Part shown: piece after piece, positions 52,382-61,252 of the stretch
Numbering within the stretch: the first letter of the stretch is position 1
Layout of the letters: every line of letters starts with the position of its first letter
Notes under the pieces: model-generated
What the model saw: the letters and a program-made list of their open reading frames with translations, nothing else
The model's database searches: none
Told to the model about the DNA's origin: nothing
Program-made: the position numbers and the translations under genes
Assembly: GCF_900112705.1 (NCBI RefSeq)
Contig: NZ_FOMR01000004.1
Coordinates: forward strand, 186,001 to 250,000
DNA from: Lentibacillus persicus
Lineage (GTDB): Bacteria > Bacillota > Bacilli > Bacillales > Amphibacillaceae
DNA length: 64,000 bases
Direction of reading: 5' to 3'

Positions 52382-53302
52382 TTATGCCGAAACCTTAGTT
52401 GCCATTTTTATAATTTTAGGATGAAGCAAACAGTGATAAGATTGATCTTTCGTTAGCACCGCAAACTGGATACCGATCAATACTTTACGCGTCATAATTT
52501 CTTCAGTGTTGTAAACGATGGAGACATTATCCGGTTTGATAGCCATCATAAACGTACGATTGCCTTCCACTCCTTGAAAAGGAACAATCTGTATTCTTTT
52601 TTCCCAGCCGGCCGGCAGCTTTTCAAAATCCAGATGCGTGTGAGCCTGCTTCAACATATCCCATTCGTCGTCTGTAAACCATTGTTTTAGAAAATATTCA
52701 TCACATATAATAACGGGTTTGTTTGAGATAGGATCTGTGAGCTGATTGCCGCTGTCAATATATGCAGTAGTCGTTTTGCTTACCTGCTCAATTTGAATCG
52801 TCACTTGGCACAATTGATCATAACGAATTTTTTCGGTGGCGTGCTTGTCCATCCGCATTTTCGTAAAGTACCAGACAACCGGAAAACCAATCACGACGAA
52901 TAGCCAGCTTACCGGATCACCATAACCGCTGCTAACTGTCAAAATGCCATTTGCAGTTATACTGAACGGACTTTGAAATAGAAAATGTATTGCAATCAAT
53001 CCACCCCCTATAGTGAAAGTTACAAAATAGAATAAGAGCAGTAACTTAATCATCTGATAGAGTGAACGGATATGAAAACTGCAAACAATAATGATGATCG
53101 AAAACATCAGTTTACCTATCAAACTCGCAATAAACGAATCGGGATAATAAATGGTCAGCGGAACCGCCAATGAAGCAATAAAAGCTCCAACTACAATTCT
53201 GAGCTTTCTTGTGCTGTCCTTTGCTAAAGTCTGTGTCAGCATAAGAAGCATCAAATCCAGGAAAAAATTTAAAAGCCAGACAGCATCAAGATAAATCGTC
53301 AC
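52382..53302 (-). CDS. spoIIGA: Sporulation sigma-E processing peptidase SpoIIGA
   Basis: Septal aspartyl protease that activates pro-SigE after a signal from the forespore. Five hydrophobic segments fill about residues 5-145; the protease domain follows with catalytic Asp183 in AYIDSGNQLTDP, the same residue number I recall for B. subtilis. 306 residues is normal. It heads the spoIIG operon. Confidence 0.96.
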   Translation of the reverse strand: MTIYLDAVWLLNFFLDLMLLMLTQTLAKDSTRKLRIVVGAFIASLAVPLTIYYPDSFIASLIGKLMFSIIIIVCSFHIRSLYQMIKLLLLFYFVTFTIGGGLIAIHFLFQSPFSITANGILTVSSGYGDPVSWLFVVIGFPVVWYFTKMRMDKHATEKIRYDQLCQVTIQIEQVSKTTTAYIDSGNQLTDPISNKPVIICDEYFLKQWFTDDEWDMLKQAHTHLDFEKLPAGWEKRIQIVPFQGVEGNRTFMMAIKPDNVSIVYNTEEIMTRKVLIGIQFAVLTKDQSYHCLLHPKIIKMATKVSA

Positions 53303-53338
53303 ACTTATTTCTTCCTCCTTTAAAAATCCCTTACAGGA

Positions 53339-53371
53339 AGTATAGTGCTAACAAAGAGCAAAGTCTGTCAC
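53339..53371 (-). promoter_or_regulatory. spoIIG promoter with a long spacer
   Basis: Minus-strand GTGACA (53366-53371) and TATACT (53339-53344) lie 21 bases apart, 37 bases before spoIIGA. The B. subtilis spoIIG promoter also has an overlong spacer (22 bases) and needs Spo0A; I did not find clear Spo0A boxes by eye. Confidence 0.6.
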
Positions 53372-53472
53372 ATCATGAAAAATGAAGGGGGCTAATTTTA
53401 ACGACTTATCAGCTTGTTTGTCACATTGTAAATGATTTCTTCCGGAGGGCCGGCAGGATGTAATCACACAAC

Positions 53473-53513
53473 AAAAAGGGCAACCAGATTTAAAAATCTG
53501 GTTGCCCTTTTTC
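53473..53513 (-). terminator. ftsZ terminator
   Basis: Perfect stem AAAAAGGGCAACCAGATTT/AAATCTGGTTGCCCTTTTT with almost no loop, T-rich on both strands, 24 bases after the ftsZ stop codon. Confidence 0.92.
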
Positions 53514-53536
53514 AACATTAGCTTGCTGCCGCTGTT

Positions 53537-54676
53537 TTAACGATTCCGATTCCGATTACGCAAGAAGGTAGGAATGTCAAGTTCGTCTTCCTGCTGATTT
53601 GGGCGACTTTGCTTGTTCATGCTCTGTTCTTGTTCCCGAGGTGCTTCATCAGAAGGTCTTGCAGCTGCCTGCTGATTATGATTAATAGCCGGGCGCTGAC
53701 GCGGCTGAGTTTCTTCTTTTTTACTTTCATCAAAACCAGTGGCTATAACGGTCACAATGATTTCATCTTTCAAGTTTTCATTAATAACAGATCCGAAAAT
53801 CACATTCACTTCGTTATCGGCAGCTGATGTCACTAAGTCAGCAGCTTCTTGAACTTCATAGAGACTCAAGTTACTGCCGCCGGTTATATTCATCAAAATA
53901 CCGTGAGCGCCGTCAATTGATGTTTCGAGAAGTGGTGACGAAATAGCTTTTTTAGCTGCTTCAGTTGCGCGATTTTCTCCAGTCGCAATACCGATTCCCA
54001 TCAATGCTGAACCTTTATCAAACATAATTGTCTTCACATCAGCAAAGTCAACGTTAATTAAGCCTGGTTTTGCAATAAGGTCGGAGATACCCTGGACACC
54101 TTGACGCAATACATTATCGGCTTCGCGGAACGCCTCAAGCATTGGGGTATTTTTATCAACAATTTCAAGAAGACGATCATTCGGAATGACGATTAACGTA
54201 TCGACACTCGATTTTAGAGAGTCAATACCTGACACAGCTTGTGTTGATCTTCGTTTTCCTTCAAATGTAAACGGTCGTGTAACCACACCCACTGTGAGCG
54301 CACCAAGCTCTTTACCTATTTGCGCAATAACAGAAGCTGCACCTGTTCCCGTGCCGCCGCCCATCCCGGCAGTTACGAATATCATATCAGCACCTTGAAG
54401 CGCCTCTTCCAATTGTTCCTTATTTTCTTCAGCGGCTTTTCTTCCGACTTCAGGGTTTGCTCCGGCGCCTAACCCGCGTGTTAACTTTCCGCCTATTTGT
54501 AATTTGGTTTCTGCCTTTGCCAAATTTAATGCCTGTGCATCGGTGTTGACAGCAATGAATTCAACACCTTCCACACCATGTTCAATCATGCGGTTGACTG
54601 CATTGCTGCCACCACCGCCGACACCAATTACTTTTATCGTCGCAAGCTGGTCCATATTTGTTTCAAACTCTAACAT
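53537..54676 (-). CDS. ftsZ: Cell division protein FtsZ
   Basis: Tubulin-like GTPase that forms the division ring. The nucleotide loop GGGTGTGA is at residues 106-113, [15 protein letters not shown] opens the fold, and the C-terminal partner-binding peptide [16 protein letters not shown] is intact after a Gln-rich linker. 379 residues is normal. It follows ftsA by 96 bases. Confidence 0.98.
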   Translation of the reverse strand: MLEFETNMDQLATIKVIGVGGGGSNAVNRMIEHGVEGVEFIAVNTDAQALNLAKAETKLQIGGKLTRGLGAGANPEVGRKAAEENKEQLEEALQGADMIFVTAGMGGGTGTGAASVIAQIGKELGALTVGVVTRPFTFEGKRRSTQAVSGIDSLKSSVDTLIVIPNDRLLEIVDKNTPMLEAFREADNVLRQGVQGISDLIAKPGLINVDFADVKTIMFDKGSALMGIGIATGENRATEAAKKAISSPLLETSIDGAHGILMNITGGSNLSLYEVQEAADLVTSAADNEVNVIFGSVINENLKDEIIVTVIATGFDESKKEETQPRQRPAINHNQQAAARPSDEAPREQEQSMNKQSRPNQQEDELDIPTFLRNRNRNR

Positions 54677-54772
54677 ACATCCGTTCCTCCTAATATGCTG
54701 AATTACAACGCTTTAGATTTTAATTATGCCAATCATTGGGAATACCCGGGTCCCCCCGGCATTAAACCAATT

Positions 54773-56053
54773 TTAATCAAAGAAATATTTAAATAAATTT
54801 GCAATCTTTGATTCCTTTTTCTCTGCTTTAGCCGGGGCGTCAGAGTTCTCCGGATTTTTCGGTCGTTTTGACTTCATCTCACTGCTGTTGCCGGCAACAG
54901 ACGGTAATAGTTCTTTTCCTTGTATTTTCGCATTACGATAAGCAAATTGCAAGATGCCAACACCCGCAGTAAACTGGGGTTCTCTTACACCTATGTAATC
55001 AGGAATAGCAATACGAACATTCGACTGGAACAAATCTTGGGCAAGCTCCATCGCCCCTGGCATTTTCATTGTACCACCTGTCAGCACATATCCCCCAGGT
55101 AATTGCTGGTAACCCATTCGTCTGATTTCGCGTTCAGCATATGCATATATTTCTTCCATTCTGGCTTCTATCATATCAGAAATCTGCAGCTGATTATACG
55201 TTTCACTTTGATTGCTGCCTATAACAGATACTTGGAATGTTTCATCTTCCCGCGCGTCATCATAAAATGCATGGCCATAATTCAATTTAATATCTTCGGA
55301 TTCCTCTGTTGATGTCCTTAGACCGATGGATAAATCTTTTGTAATGTTGTCCCCGCCTAATGGAATTACACTTGTACCCGCCAGATGATCATTTTCAAAC
55401 ACAGAAACAGTTGTGGAGCCGCCGCCCACATCAATTAAAGTGACGCCCAAGTTCTTTTCGTCTTTGGATAAAGCAACTGTCCCTGCCGCAAGTGGCTGCA
55501 AACAAATATCGGAAATTTGCAATCCTGCACGTTCAACACATTTAAGCAAGTTATGCAGTACCGTTTTGGAACATGTGATAATTGTTCCTTCCATTTCAAG
55601 TCTTACGCCAATCATTCCCCGCGGGTCAGTTATTTCGTCCAGCCCATCCACGATAAATTGTTTTGGAATAACGTCAATAATTTCACTTTCAGGTGGAATT
55701 GACACGACTTGTGCCCCGTCAATCACCCGTTTAATATCCTCATCACCGATTTCACGGTTATCACTCTGGACGGCAACAACACCGTGACAAGGCTGTAATT
55801 GTACGTGTTTGCCGTTGACCCCGACTACTACACTGTCAATTTGCATACCAACCATTCGCTCAGCCTGTTCTACTGCACTTCTGATTGACTGAACAGTTTG
55901 ATCAATGTCAATAATTGCTCCTTTTTTCATACCATTTGATTCAGCAGTGCCAACGCCTATAATGTTGAGGGAATCGTTTAACACTTCTCCAATTATTACT
56001 TTAATCTTTGATGTTCCTATATCAAGACTTACTAGTATTTCGCTGTTGTTCAA
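54773..56053 (-). CDS. ftsA: Cell division protein FtsA
   Basis: Actin-like protein that tethers FtsZ to the membrane. The nucleotide-binding motifs SLDIGTSKIKVIIGE and VTLIDVGGGSTTVSVFEN and a C-terminal amphipathic helix (KIANLFKYFFD) are clear. 426 residues is normal. It is preceded by a sigma-H type promoter, so ftsAZ expression should rise at sporulation onset. Confidence 0.97.
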   Translation of the reverse strand: MNNSEILVSLDIGTSKIKVIIGEVLNDSLNIIGVGTAESNGMKKGAIIDIDQTVQSIRSAVEQAERMVGMQIDSVVVGVNGKHVQLQPCHGVVAVQSDNREIGDEDIKRVIDGAQVVSIPPESEIIDVIPKQFIVDGLDEITDPRGMIGVRLEMEGTIITCSKTVLHNLLKCVERAGLQISDICLQPLAAGTVALSKDEKNLGVTLIDVGGGSTTVSVFENDHLAGTSVIPLGGDNITKDLSIGLRTSTEESEDIKLNYGHAFYDDAREDETFQVSVIGSNQSETYNQLQISDMIEARMEEIYAYAEREIRRMGYQQLPGGYVLTGGTMKMPGAMELAQDLFQSNVRIAIPDYIGVREPQFTAGVGILQFAYRNAKIQGKELLPSVAGNSSEMKSKRPKNPENSDAPAKAEKKESKIANLFKYFFD

Positions 56054-56205
56054 AGAAAGGCACCTCCCGGCTCAGAAGCATCTGATAGTTTGCCTTTGAT
56101 CAATCAGATGGTTTGTCAATTTAGTTTTCAAGATTTCTAGATATTGTTTTCGTCTATAATCATTAATTTTAAAGCAATTTGCCATAAAAGAAAATATATA
56201 TAGGT

Positions 56206-56235
56206 TAATTCTACAATAAAAGAGGAAAATCCTTT
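56206..56235 (-). promoter_or_regulatory. Sigma-H type promoter of ftsA-ftsZ
   Basis: Minus-strand AAAGGATTT (56227-56235), 12 bases, then GTAGAATTA (56206-56214), an exact fit to the sigma-H pattern RnAGGAWWW...RnnGAATWW. The ftsAZ operon of B. subtilis also has a sigma-H promoter. Confidence 0.78.
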
Positions 56236-56268
56236 AATTTAATCTATTTTAATAGTGGAAATTTTTCC

Positions 56269-57057
56269 TTACTGCGCTGATTCATTACTGGATTCCTGAT
56301 TATCCGTATCCGCGTTAAATTCCTCAAAGTAAACACCCGCACCAATATGTATTACTCCCTTGCTTTCAGGGTCAAGCTGCGAAACAATTGAAGGATAAAC
56401 ACGCATCTTATCAGCGAAATTTCTGATAGTCCCATCTACCATGTAACCATCATTCATATAGAGTAATATTTTATGCTCATTTTTTTCACTTGGCTGCCAG
56501 TGTATCTCTGAGATCAGCTGCAAAACACTTTCCGGCAGCTTTTTCAGCTCCTCAGACATTTGATTTAAATAGCTTGTCTCTGAAAATCCCATGAGAAGCG
56601 GTGCGTTGCCATCAACAGTACGCTGTTTTACATTTTCAAGCACCTTGCCATCTCCTAAAACAGGGGAATAGCGGTCATCTCGTTTGATATAACCAACATG
56701 ACTGAATTCACTGACGTTAATATCAATTGTCCAGGGTAAATTCCGGTTGACTTCTGCTTTTTGAATGACCGGGTTTTCACTAATTGCCTGGCTAACCTCT
56801 GACTCACTTACCGACCAGATATTTGTTTTTTTTCCAATCGTGCTCGCTTCAATTATCACATCATCCTCAACAAAGGAATTTCCTGAAACTTCAATCGTCC
56901 TAACATAGCTTAATGGTGATTGAAGGTAGACAATGATGGAAATTAAAAAGAAAAAAATAGAAAGATAAAAAATCAGGCGACGGTTTGCCTTCTTTTTCCG
57001 CTCCTGTTTTAACTTTGGTATCCGATCTTCAATTGAAACGACATTTTTTTTCCCCAT
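56269..57057 (-). CDS. divIB: Cell division protein DivIB (FtsQ family)
   Basis: Bitopic division protein that stabilises the FtsL-DivIC complex at the septum. After a basic cytoplasmic tail (LKQERKKKANRR) comes one membrane helix (LIFYLSIFFFLISIIVYL), a POTRA domain starting VRTIEVSGNSFVEDDVI and the beta domain. I chose MGKKNVVSIEDR at 57057 (AAAGGAAG ribosome site), giving 262 residues; the 19-codon upstream extension reads into the tandem repeat. Confidence 0.94.
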   Translation of the reverse strand: MGKKNVVSIEDRIPKLKQERKKKANRRLIFYLSIFFFLISIIVYLQSPLSYVRTIEVSGNSFVEDDVIIEASTIGKKTNIWSVSESEVSQAISENPVIQKAEVNRNLPWTIDINVSEFSHVGYIKRDDRYSPVLGDGKVLENVKQRTVDGNAPLLMGFSETSYLNQMSEELKKLPESVLQLISEIHWQPSEKNEHKILLYMNDGYMVDGTIRNFADKMRVYPSIVSQLDPESKGVIHIGAGVYFEEFNADTDNQESSNESAQ

Positions 57058-57098
57058 TTCTATTTCTTCCTTTGTCTTATCAATATAATTGCAAACAA

Positions 57099-57610
57099 TA
57101 AAGTGAAACTTCATTCAGCGGGATGCTTTTCCCGCTGGATGTTAGTTGAACAGAATCGGACATTTAGGGACAGTTATCCGCCGTTCTTCGGCGGATTACT
57201 GTCCATTACATGCGGGATAAAACGGCATTATCCCATGCCGCTATCAATAGGTAGTTGAATTATATCATATATTTAAATGTTATACGTAGTAAACATCTAA
57301 CAATTTGATTAAAAATATTACATAAAGTGAAACTTCATTCAGCGGGATGGTTTTCCCCGCTGAATGTTAGTTGATCAGAATCGGGCATTTAGGGACAGTT
57401 ACTCGCCGTTTTCCGGCGAGTTACTGACCATTATATGCGGGGTAAAGTGAAACTTCAATCAGTGGGGTGCTCTTCCCCACTGATTGTTAGTTGAACAGAA
57501 TCGGGCATTTAGGGACAGTTACTCGCCGTTTTCCGGCGAGTTACTGACCATTATATGCGGGGTAAAGTGAAACTTCAATTAAAGGCGGAATTCACTTTTC
57601 CGCCTTTAAC
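57099..57610 (-). repeat. Tandem array of about 120-bp hairpin units with promoter-like junctions
   Basis: Array filling the gap between divIB and spoVE. Units start TAAAGTGAAACTTC at 57099 (A), 57323 (B, 120 bp), 57443 (C, 120 bp) and 57563 (D, truncated). A is separated from B by about 100 bases of unrelated AT-rich DNA. Each full unit has a first hairpin (CAGCGGG or CAGTGGGG stem), a constant middle GTTAGTTGAACAGAATC, and a second, nested hairpin inside GGGACAG...CTG(T/A)CC. At the D/C and C/B junctions the minus strand reads TTGAAG, 17 bases, TATAAT. No coding frame is credible. Confidence 0.88.
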
Positions 57611-58720
57611 CTACAATCTTGAGAATCTACTGATATTCAGTAAAATACCGGCAGAGCAAAGTGTTAATGTTAATGAGGAACCGCCATAGCTCAAAAATGG
57701 AAGCGTAATTCCTGTTACGGGAATCAAACCGATAACCACACTAATATTAATCATCACCTGTATCGAAAGCATTGACACGATACCAAGCGCCAGAAATTTT
57801 CCGTACACGTCTGGTGCTTCCAGCGCCACTTTTATCCCGCGCCAGAACAGCAGTGCAAATAAACTAATTACAAACGTACCGCCTAGAAAACCAAGTTCTT
57901 CAGCAACAATCGAGAATATAAAATCGTTTTGCGGTTCCGGCAAATAAAAATATTTTTGAATACTATCGCCAAGCCCTAAACCCATCAGACCTCCAGGACC
58001 GACCGCATAGAGTGACTGGATAATCTGAAAACCATCTCCCAATGGATCTTCCCACGGATTAATAAAGGCCGTTATCCGGCTTATCCGATATGGTGCCGAC
58101 ACGATTAAAAACAGAAAGCCGATGAGTCCAATGACGGCAAGCCCTAAAAAGTGACTCAGCCTGGCCCCTGCAGTAAAAATCATCACCATACATGTCGCGG
58201 CAAGAACTACCCCAGTTCCAAGGTCAGGCTGCAGCATAATCAGCCCGAATGCAGCAAAAACTAGAACGAGTGACGGGAGAAAGCCGTTTTTAAATGAAGT
58301 GATATATTTTTGATTGACTGAAAGATAGACTGATAAGTAAATAATTAAACCCAATTTCATAAATTCAGATGGCTGGATACTAAATGCACCGATTCCTATC
58401 CAGCTTTGAGCCCCGCCGCGTTCCATACCAATACCTGGAATAAGCACAATAAGCAGCAGCAAGAAACAGGCAAGTAAAAGCAGTTTGCTGTATTTTTTCC
58501 ATGTGTTATAGGGGAGGACAGTAAAAAAGAGCATCCCTATTAAACCGACACCACAAAATAACAACTGACGCTTAAGATAAAAAAATTGATCTCCGTATTT
58601 ATATTCAGCCCACACATACGACGAACTGTAAACCATCACTGCACCAACCACCAGTAATGATAGAATCACTGCGGCCAGTACTAAATCCGGTATATTTTTG
58701 GATTTAAATAAACGTTGCAA
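57611..58720 (-). CDS. spoVE: SpoVE/FtsW-family lipid II polymerase
   Basis: SEDS glycosyltransferase of about ten membrane segments that polymerises peptidoglycan at the septum and in the spore cortex. The motifs SWIGIGAFSIQPSEFMKL, QPDLGTGVVLA, NPWEDPLGDGFQIIQSL and GITLPFLSYGGSS are intact and closest, as I recall, to B. subtilis SpoVE. I prefer a TTG at 58720 with GGGGTG seven bases upstream, giving 369 residues as expected; the frame stays open to an ATG at 58789. Confidence 0.92.
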   Translation of the reverse strand: MQRLFKSKNIPDLVLAAVILSLLVVGAVMVYSSSYVWAEYKYGDQFFYLKRQLLFCGVGLIGMLFFTVLPYNTWKKYSKLLLLACFLLLLIVLIPGIGMERGGAQSWIGIGAFSIQPSEFMKLGLIIYLSVYLSVNQKYITSFKNGFLPSLVLVFAAFGLIMLQPDLGTGVVLAATCMVMIFTAGARLSHFLGLAVIGLIGFLFLIVSAPYRISRITAFINPWEDPLGDGFQIIQSLYAVGPGGLMGLGLGDSIQKYFYLPEPQNDFIFSIVAEELGFLGGTFVISLFALLFWRGIKVALEAPDVYGKFLALGIVSMLSIQVMINISVVIGLIPVTGITLPFLSYGGSSLTLTLCSAGILLNISRFSRL

Positions 58721-58886
58721 CAAAAAACACCCCACATCCAGTTTGTTTTGGAATAGGGGCTTTTTTGCTTTTATATCGCTTATCACCATTGAGTTTGTCC
58801 GAATCCAGGTTCACTAATTTTCAGCCAGTAACTTATTCTGCCGGTCAATTCAGTACCCTGTGCGATTTCATTACTTATACAAGCCC

Positions 58887-60236
58887 CTACAATAATGTAT
58901 GCACGGCTTGTATAAACATGTCACCTCTTTGTTCGAAGGTGCTGTATTGATCCCAGCTCGCACATGCGGGGGACAGTAAAACAACATCATCAACATCCGA
59001 GAGATGATATGCCTTTTCAACAGCATCTTTCATACTTTCTGCAGTTTCGATAACCGAAACACCTGCTTCGCGAGCCGCACGGGTCAATTTTGCCTGTGTT
59101 TCACCGATAAGAACCGCACCTTTTACATTTTCCATATACGGTTTCAAATCATCAAATACATTGCCCCGGTCAAGCCCGCCGGCAATCAGTACAATAGGTT
59201 GTTTGAATGAAGATAATGCTTTTTGGGTAGCCAGCACATTCGTTGCTTTCGAATCGTTATAAAACAATCGACCATTGACACTGGTGACAAACTGAAGTCT
59301 GTGATGCACTCCCTTAAATGTCGTTAACACATTGAAAATAGCTTGATTGGAAACACCGCTCAATTTAGCTGCACAGATGGCGGCAAGAATATTTTCTAAA
59401 TTGTGCGCTCCCGGAAGCACGATATTTTTTTTCTCGATGAGCTTTTCGTTTTTAAAATAAACACTTGTATCGTCTGTCCATGCACCATTTGTAACACTTT
59501 TTTTCAGCGAAAATGGTACTTTGGCTGATTTCGCTTCTTTAACAGCTTCTGAAACAGTGGTGTTATCCGCATTATAAATTAGGAAATCGTCTTCGGTCTG
59601 ATTTATAAATATGTTGCACTTAGCATTTTTATAGTTTTCAAATGTTTTATGATAATCAAGATGAGCCTCAAAAATATTCAGCAGGACAGCAATGCGGGGT
59701 TTAAACGTTTGGACTCCCAGCAATTGAAATGAGGACAACTCGAGCACCATTCGCTCATCTTTTTCCAGCGACTGCACAATTTCTGTAGCTGCATAACCTA
59801 TATTTCCTGCAATTTTTGCTGGCTTTTGACTTTCATTCAGCATTTCAGCTGTCAACGTTGTCGTTGTTGTCTTTCCGTTCGATCCTGTTATCCCAATCAT
59901 GTCCGACGTTGATAGATTACCGGCAAGTTCAACCTCCGTTATAATTGGAATTTTCCGCCTAAGCGCTTCTTCCAACAGAGGCATCTCATAAGGGATGCCC
60001 GGATTCTTTACGATGATTTCAATGTCATCCAGTACTGATAGCGGATGAGAACCGGTGATCACTTCTGCCCCGAGTACCATTAACTCCCGGGCATCATCAT
60101 CGGTTTGACTTGTATTTTTATCATTCACCCGTACGTATTTTCCGTTTTGCAACAAAAGTTTGGCAGCGGCAGATCCGCTTTTCGCCAATCCTAATACGAG
60201 TACATGACGATAGGGAAAATTTATTAGTTCCTTCAA
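58887..60236 (-). CDS. murD: UDP-N-acetylmuramoyl-L-alanine:D-glutamate ligase
   Basis: Adds D-glutamate to the peptidoglycan precursor. The N-terminal UDP-binding Rossmann motif [16 protein letters not shown], the ATP loop [14 protein letters not shown] and the later HRLQFV motif are present. The best start is a TTG at 60236, overlapping the mraY TGA and following GAGGTG; about 449 residues is normal. A GTG three codons upstream lacks a ribosome site. Confidence 0.95.
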   Translation of the reverse strand: MKELINFPYRHVLVLGLAKSGSAAAKLLLQNGKYVRVNDKNTSQTDDDARELMVLGAEVITGSHPLSVLDDIEIIVKNPGIPYEMPLLEEALRRKIPIITEVELAGNLSTSDMIGITGSNGKTTTTTLTAEMLNESQKPAKIAGNIGYAATEIVQSLEKDERMVLELSSFQLLGVQTFKPRIAVLLNIFEAHLDYHKTFENYKNAKCNIFINQTEDDFLIYNADNTTVSEAVKEAKSAKVPFSLKKSVTNGAWTDDTSVYFKNEKLIEKKNIVLPGAHNLENILAAICAAKLSGVSNQAIFNVLTTFKGVHHRLQFVTSVNGRLFYNDSKATNVLATQKALSSFKQPIVLIAGGLDRGNVFDDLKPYMENVKGAVLIGETQAKLTRAAREAGVSVIETAESMKDAVEKAYHLSDVDDVVLLSPACASWDQYSTFEQRGDMFIQAVHTLL

Positions 60237-61219
60237 GCTATCCACACCTCAATATAAACCCCGAGCGCTGCAAAAATCAGGCCTATCAGCCAGAAAGTTG
60301 CCACCACACGCCACTCTGACCATCCCAATAATTCATAGTGATGGTGTAACGGGCTCATTTTAAATACACGTTTGCCTCTTGTCTTGTAAGATATAACCTG
60401 TATAATGACCGACAATGTTTCAATTACAAATACCCCACCGATAACAACCAATATTATTTCGAGTTTTGTCAAAATGGCGATCGCAGCAAGTGCACCACCG
60501 AGCGCCAGTGAACCAGTATCTCCCATGAATACTTTAGCAGGATGTGCATTGAACACTAAAAAGCCTAGCAGTGCTCCGACTGCTGCCAATGAAAAGATCA
60601 TAACTTCGCTTTGCGGGAATCCATACCAGGCTAATATACCAAACGCTCCGAATGCTATCGCTGCAGTGCCTGCGAGCAGCCCATCCAGTCCATCAGTCAA
60701 GTTCACGGCGTTGGAAGCTCCCACGAGCATAAGAATGGTCAGCAAAGCGTAGCCCCATCCCAACTCCCATTGAATGGATGTTCCAGGGATTTGAATATAA
60801 GTGGCATAATCATTAACATGCAAAATAAAATAAAAAACAAGTGCTATCCCCAATTGACCGATCATTTTTTGTTTTGACGTTAATCCAAGATTACGTTTCA
60901 TAGCAACTTTAATAAAATCATCTAAAAAACCCAAAATACCGTACCCTGCCATCACAAAAATAAGGAGCCACATTTCATAGCCCATTGATTCAGTATTATA
61001 TTTGCCCGTCATAATAATTGTCGTAATAATGACGCTTATAACAATCATGATGCCGCCCATCGTCGGTGTTCCTGTCTTTTTAATATGTGACTTTGGACCC
61101 TCTTCCCGAATGCTTTGACCAAACTTCAAACGACGTAAAAATGGAATGAAAATTGGTGACAAAAGGACGGTAATCAGAAATGCTATTGCAATTGTCAACA
61201 TTAGAACGTATATATTCAC
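60233..61219 (-). CDS. mraY: Phospho-N-acetylmuramoyl-pentapeptide transferase
   Basis: Integral membrane enzyme that makes lipid I from undecaprenyl phosphate. About ten hydrophobic segments are visible, with catalytic motifs [29 protein letters not shown] and [12 protein letters not shown]. 328 residues is normal. The last codons overlap the murD start. Confidence 0.97.
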   Translation of the reverse strand: MNIYVLMLTIAIAFLITVLLSPIFIPFLRRLKFGQSIREEGPKSHIKKTGTPTMGGIMIVISVIITTIIMTGKYNTESMGYEMWLLIFVMAGYGILGFLDDFIKVAMKRNLGLTSKQKMIGQLGIALVFYFILHVNDYATYIQIPGTSIQWELGWGYALLTILMLVGASNAVNLTDGLDGLLAGTAAIAFGAFGILAWYGFPQSEVMIFSLAAVGALLGFLVFNAHPAKVFMGDTGSLALGGALAAIAILTKLEIILVVIGGVFVIETLSVIIQVISYKTRGKRVFKMSPLHHHYELLGWSEWRVVATFWLIGLIFAALGVYIEVWIA

Positions 61220-61252
61220 TAATTTTCCTCCTCTTACAGCAACCGTCCATGC

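Noticed and set aside
56054-56268. Equivalents of ylxW, ylxX or sbp between divIB and ftsA
   Set aside because: The gap is only 215 bases and holds a promoter and leader; no open frame of fitting length was seen.
57099-57610. Possible CRISPR array
   Set aside because: Whole units of about 120 bp are repeated without unique spacers, and no cas genes are present.
57058-57610. Remnants of murG or murB in the repeat region
   Set aside because: Reading the region in both directions showed only repeat units and AT-rich DNA, with no stretch resembling either protein.
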